Source: Fibrobacter sp.
Lineage (GTDB): Bacteria; Fibrobacterota; Fibrobacteria; Fibrobacterales; Fibrobacteraceae
Direction: 5' to 3'
Length of the DNA: 64,000 nt
NCBI GenBank assembly: GCA_017412605.1
Contig: JAFPWY010000003.1
Coordinates: 62,001-126,000 of the forward strand
Under the pieces are notes generated by a model. The model worked only from the letters and a program-made list of their open reading frames with translations, was not told the origin of the DNA and made no database searches. Positions within the stretch are counted from its first letter, which is position 1; every line of letters starts with the position of its first letter. The translations under genes and the position numbers were made by a program. This document shows positions 63,029-64,000 of the stretch, in pieces.

Positions 63029-63904
63029 TTACTTTCTCTCGTTTATAATGCTTTGCAAATCTTCTACGGTAATCTTGTATTTGGTGCGGCAGAAATCGCA
63101 GACGACTTCGAGATCCTTGCCCTCTTTCATGAGGTCTTCCAGGTCGGCCGTCTTGAGGGTCGCGAGCGTTGCGACGGTGCGTTCCTTGCTGCAGGGGCAG
63201 TACGGCTTCGGGTCGATCTCTTTTACGATGTCGATATCGTAGGGACCGCGCAGCTGGTCCAAAAGTTCGTCCAGGTTGAAGCCCTCGGGCGTGTTCATGT
63301 CCTTGAACTTCGGCAGGTTCTGCACGATGACTTCGATCAGGTTGATGTCCTTGTCTTCAAGGTCGGGGAAGGCTTCGATGTAGAAACCGGCAGCGTAGTC
63401 GAGCTTGCTCGGGTCTTCCTTGTTGAAGGCTGCCTCGATACCCACAGCGGAGCGGATTTGCTCGGACTGCAGCAGGTAGGTGGCGAGGTTCTGGCCCATC
63501 GACACGGAAGGCGCTTCAATAATGCTTTCGTGGACGCGCTTGCCCAGTTCGTTCAGCTTTATGACACTCACGCTCTGCGGGAGGAGGGCCGGTTCGTTCC
63601 CACCGACGGCCTGGAGTTCGGGCTGTGGAATCATGGCGCGCACGAGGCCCTGCGGCGTGGAGTCCGACTGGATGTGGGTGATTTCACCCGAAAAACGCGT
63701 GGTCAGGCTCACCGTGCCGGGGAACTTGAGGCTTGCGCTCAGGAAAATGCTTGCGATGGAGTTCTCGGCGAGGAGTTTCAACGCGAAACCTTGCGCATTG
63801 TGGAATTTGCCGATTTCGTTCATCGTCGCGGTCAAATCGACGACTATCAGGCGGAAGGGCGTCTTTTTGCCCGTAGCGCGGATGATGCGGTCCTTGAAAT
63901 TCAT
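63029..63904 (-). CDS. hslO: Redox-regulated chaperone Hsp33
   Basis: 291 residues from the ATG at 63904; a GTG two codons upstream is less likely because it lies one base from a TATCTT box. The C-terminal zinc centre is complete: C-x-C in PYCPCSKERT and C-x2-C in VVCDFCRTKY. The N-terminal domain has GFALKLLAENSIASIFLSAS and GLVRAMIPQPE. The chaperone is switched on by oxidation and heat, which in an anaerobe would guard against brief oxygen exposure. Confidence 0.94.
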   Translation of the reverse strand: MNFKDRIIRATGKKTPFRLIVVDLTATMNEIGKFHNAQGFALKLLAENSIASIFLSASLKFPGTVSLTTRFSGEITHIQSDSTPQGLVRAMIPQPELQAVGGNEPALLPQSVSVIKLNELGKRVHESIIEAPSVSMGQNLATYLLQSEQIRSAVGIEAAFNKEDPSKLDYAAGFYIEAFPDLEDKDINLIEVIVQNLPKFKDMNTPEGFNLDELLDQLRGPYDIDIVKEIDPKPYCPCSKERTVATLATLKTADLEDLMKEGKDLEVVCDFCRTKYKITVEDLQSIINERK

Positions 63905-63911
63905 GGGCACA

Positions 63912-63917
63912 AAGATA
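63912..63917 (-). promoter_or_regulatory. -10-like box, start-proximal (hslO)
   Basis: TATCTT ends 7 nt before the ATG at 63904. Confidence 0.4.
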
Positions 63918-63919
63918 GT

Positions 63920-64000
63920 AAAAAGGTGTGAGGTCGGCGCGTTGCGCCTTTGAGGTCGCTGCGCTTTGAGCTATGAGATGTGAGGTCGCGACCTTCGGTC
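63920..64000. repeat. Heptad/GC-hairpin element running off the window
   Basis: GTGTGAGGTCGGCGC, GCGTTGCGCC, then TTTGAGGT/TTTGAGCTATGAGATGTGAG-type units and GGTCGCGACC. Same ingredients as the other intergenic elements. Confidence 0.65.

Overview
The window is a gene-dense bacterial chromosome segment. It most likely comes from the genus Fibrobacter (phylum Fibrobacterota). Three things in the sequence point there. A small protein at 37624-38316 carries the Fibrobacter succinogenes major paralogous domain. The lexA promoter carries TGCCCAAGAGTGCA, which fits the TGCNC-N4-GTGCA LexA site reported for F. succinogenes. Several secreted proteins have CGDD-type lipoboxes followed by serine-rich linkers. 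I see no rRNA, tRNA, CRISPR array, phage or intact insertion sequence; the window is core chromosome with a few lineage-specific secreted proteins.

Layout. 1-8246: YciO-like protein (cut by the window edge), YraN, a Ser/Thr kinase with an FHA-ABC exporter, an aspartate aminotransferase and an RND/MMPL exporter. 8279-17294: Omp85-like barrel, YwlG, guaA, pepA, an Ala/Pro-rich outer membrane protein, a Na+/Ca2+ antiporter and a fused SpmA-SpmB protein. 17352-24659: large lipoprotein with FGE and propeller-like regions, a YfcE-like phosphodiesterase, and a TPR/DUF3857/transglutaminase lipoprotein. 24696-30633: a 50-codon gene with its own terminator, a dead lipoprotein gene, and thiamine genes thiS-thiF and thiG-thiH-thiE split by an acyl-CoA carboxyltransferase gene. 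30666-37345: M23/LysM peptidase, DUF486, DUF4416, glutaminyl cyclase, Rpn-type nuclease, two tail-to-tail lipoproteins, proA. 37624-47083: FISUMP protein, GH2 enzyme, rplU-rpmA, FGE lipoprotein, inositol monophosphatase-like protein, gdhA with twin operators. 47140-56516: GLUG-repeat surface protein, GGDEF-EAL protein, TatD, GreB, and a DUF2062-DUF1015 fusion. 56561-63904: lepA with a signal peptidase I homologue lacking its catalytic residues, cyclophilin with an H1-like/DksA-like protein, lexA, thrH, hslO.

Two window-wide signals stand out. First, many intergenic gaps hold imperfect 7-nt-periodic arrays. In the fullest copies two arms of opposite orientation flank a short GC-rich hairpin. 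One heptad array, next to a separate palindrome, has become most of the signal peptide of the gene at 32777. Second, at least 14 genes have a TAnnTT (-10-like) box ending 6-9 nt before the start codon, usually with no Shine-Dalgarno sequence, which suggests leaderless transcription.

The clearest regulatory sites are the lexA promoter (consensus -35 and near-consensus -10 with the operator in the spacer) and two identical inverted repeats 82 bp apart upstream of gdhA.
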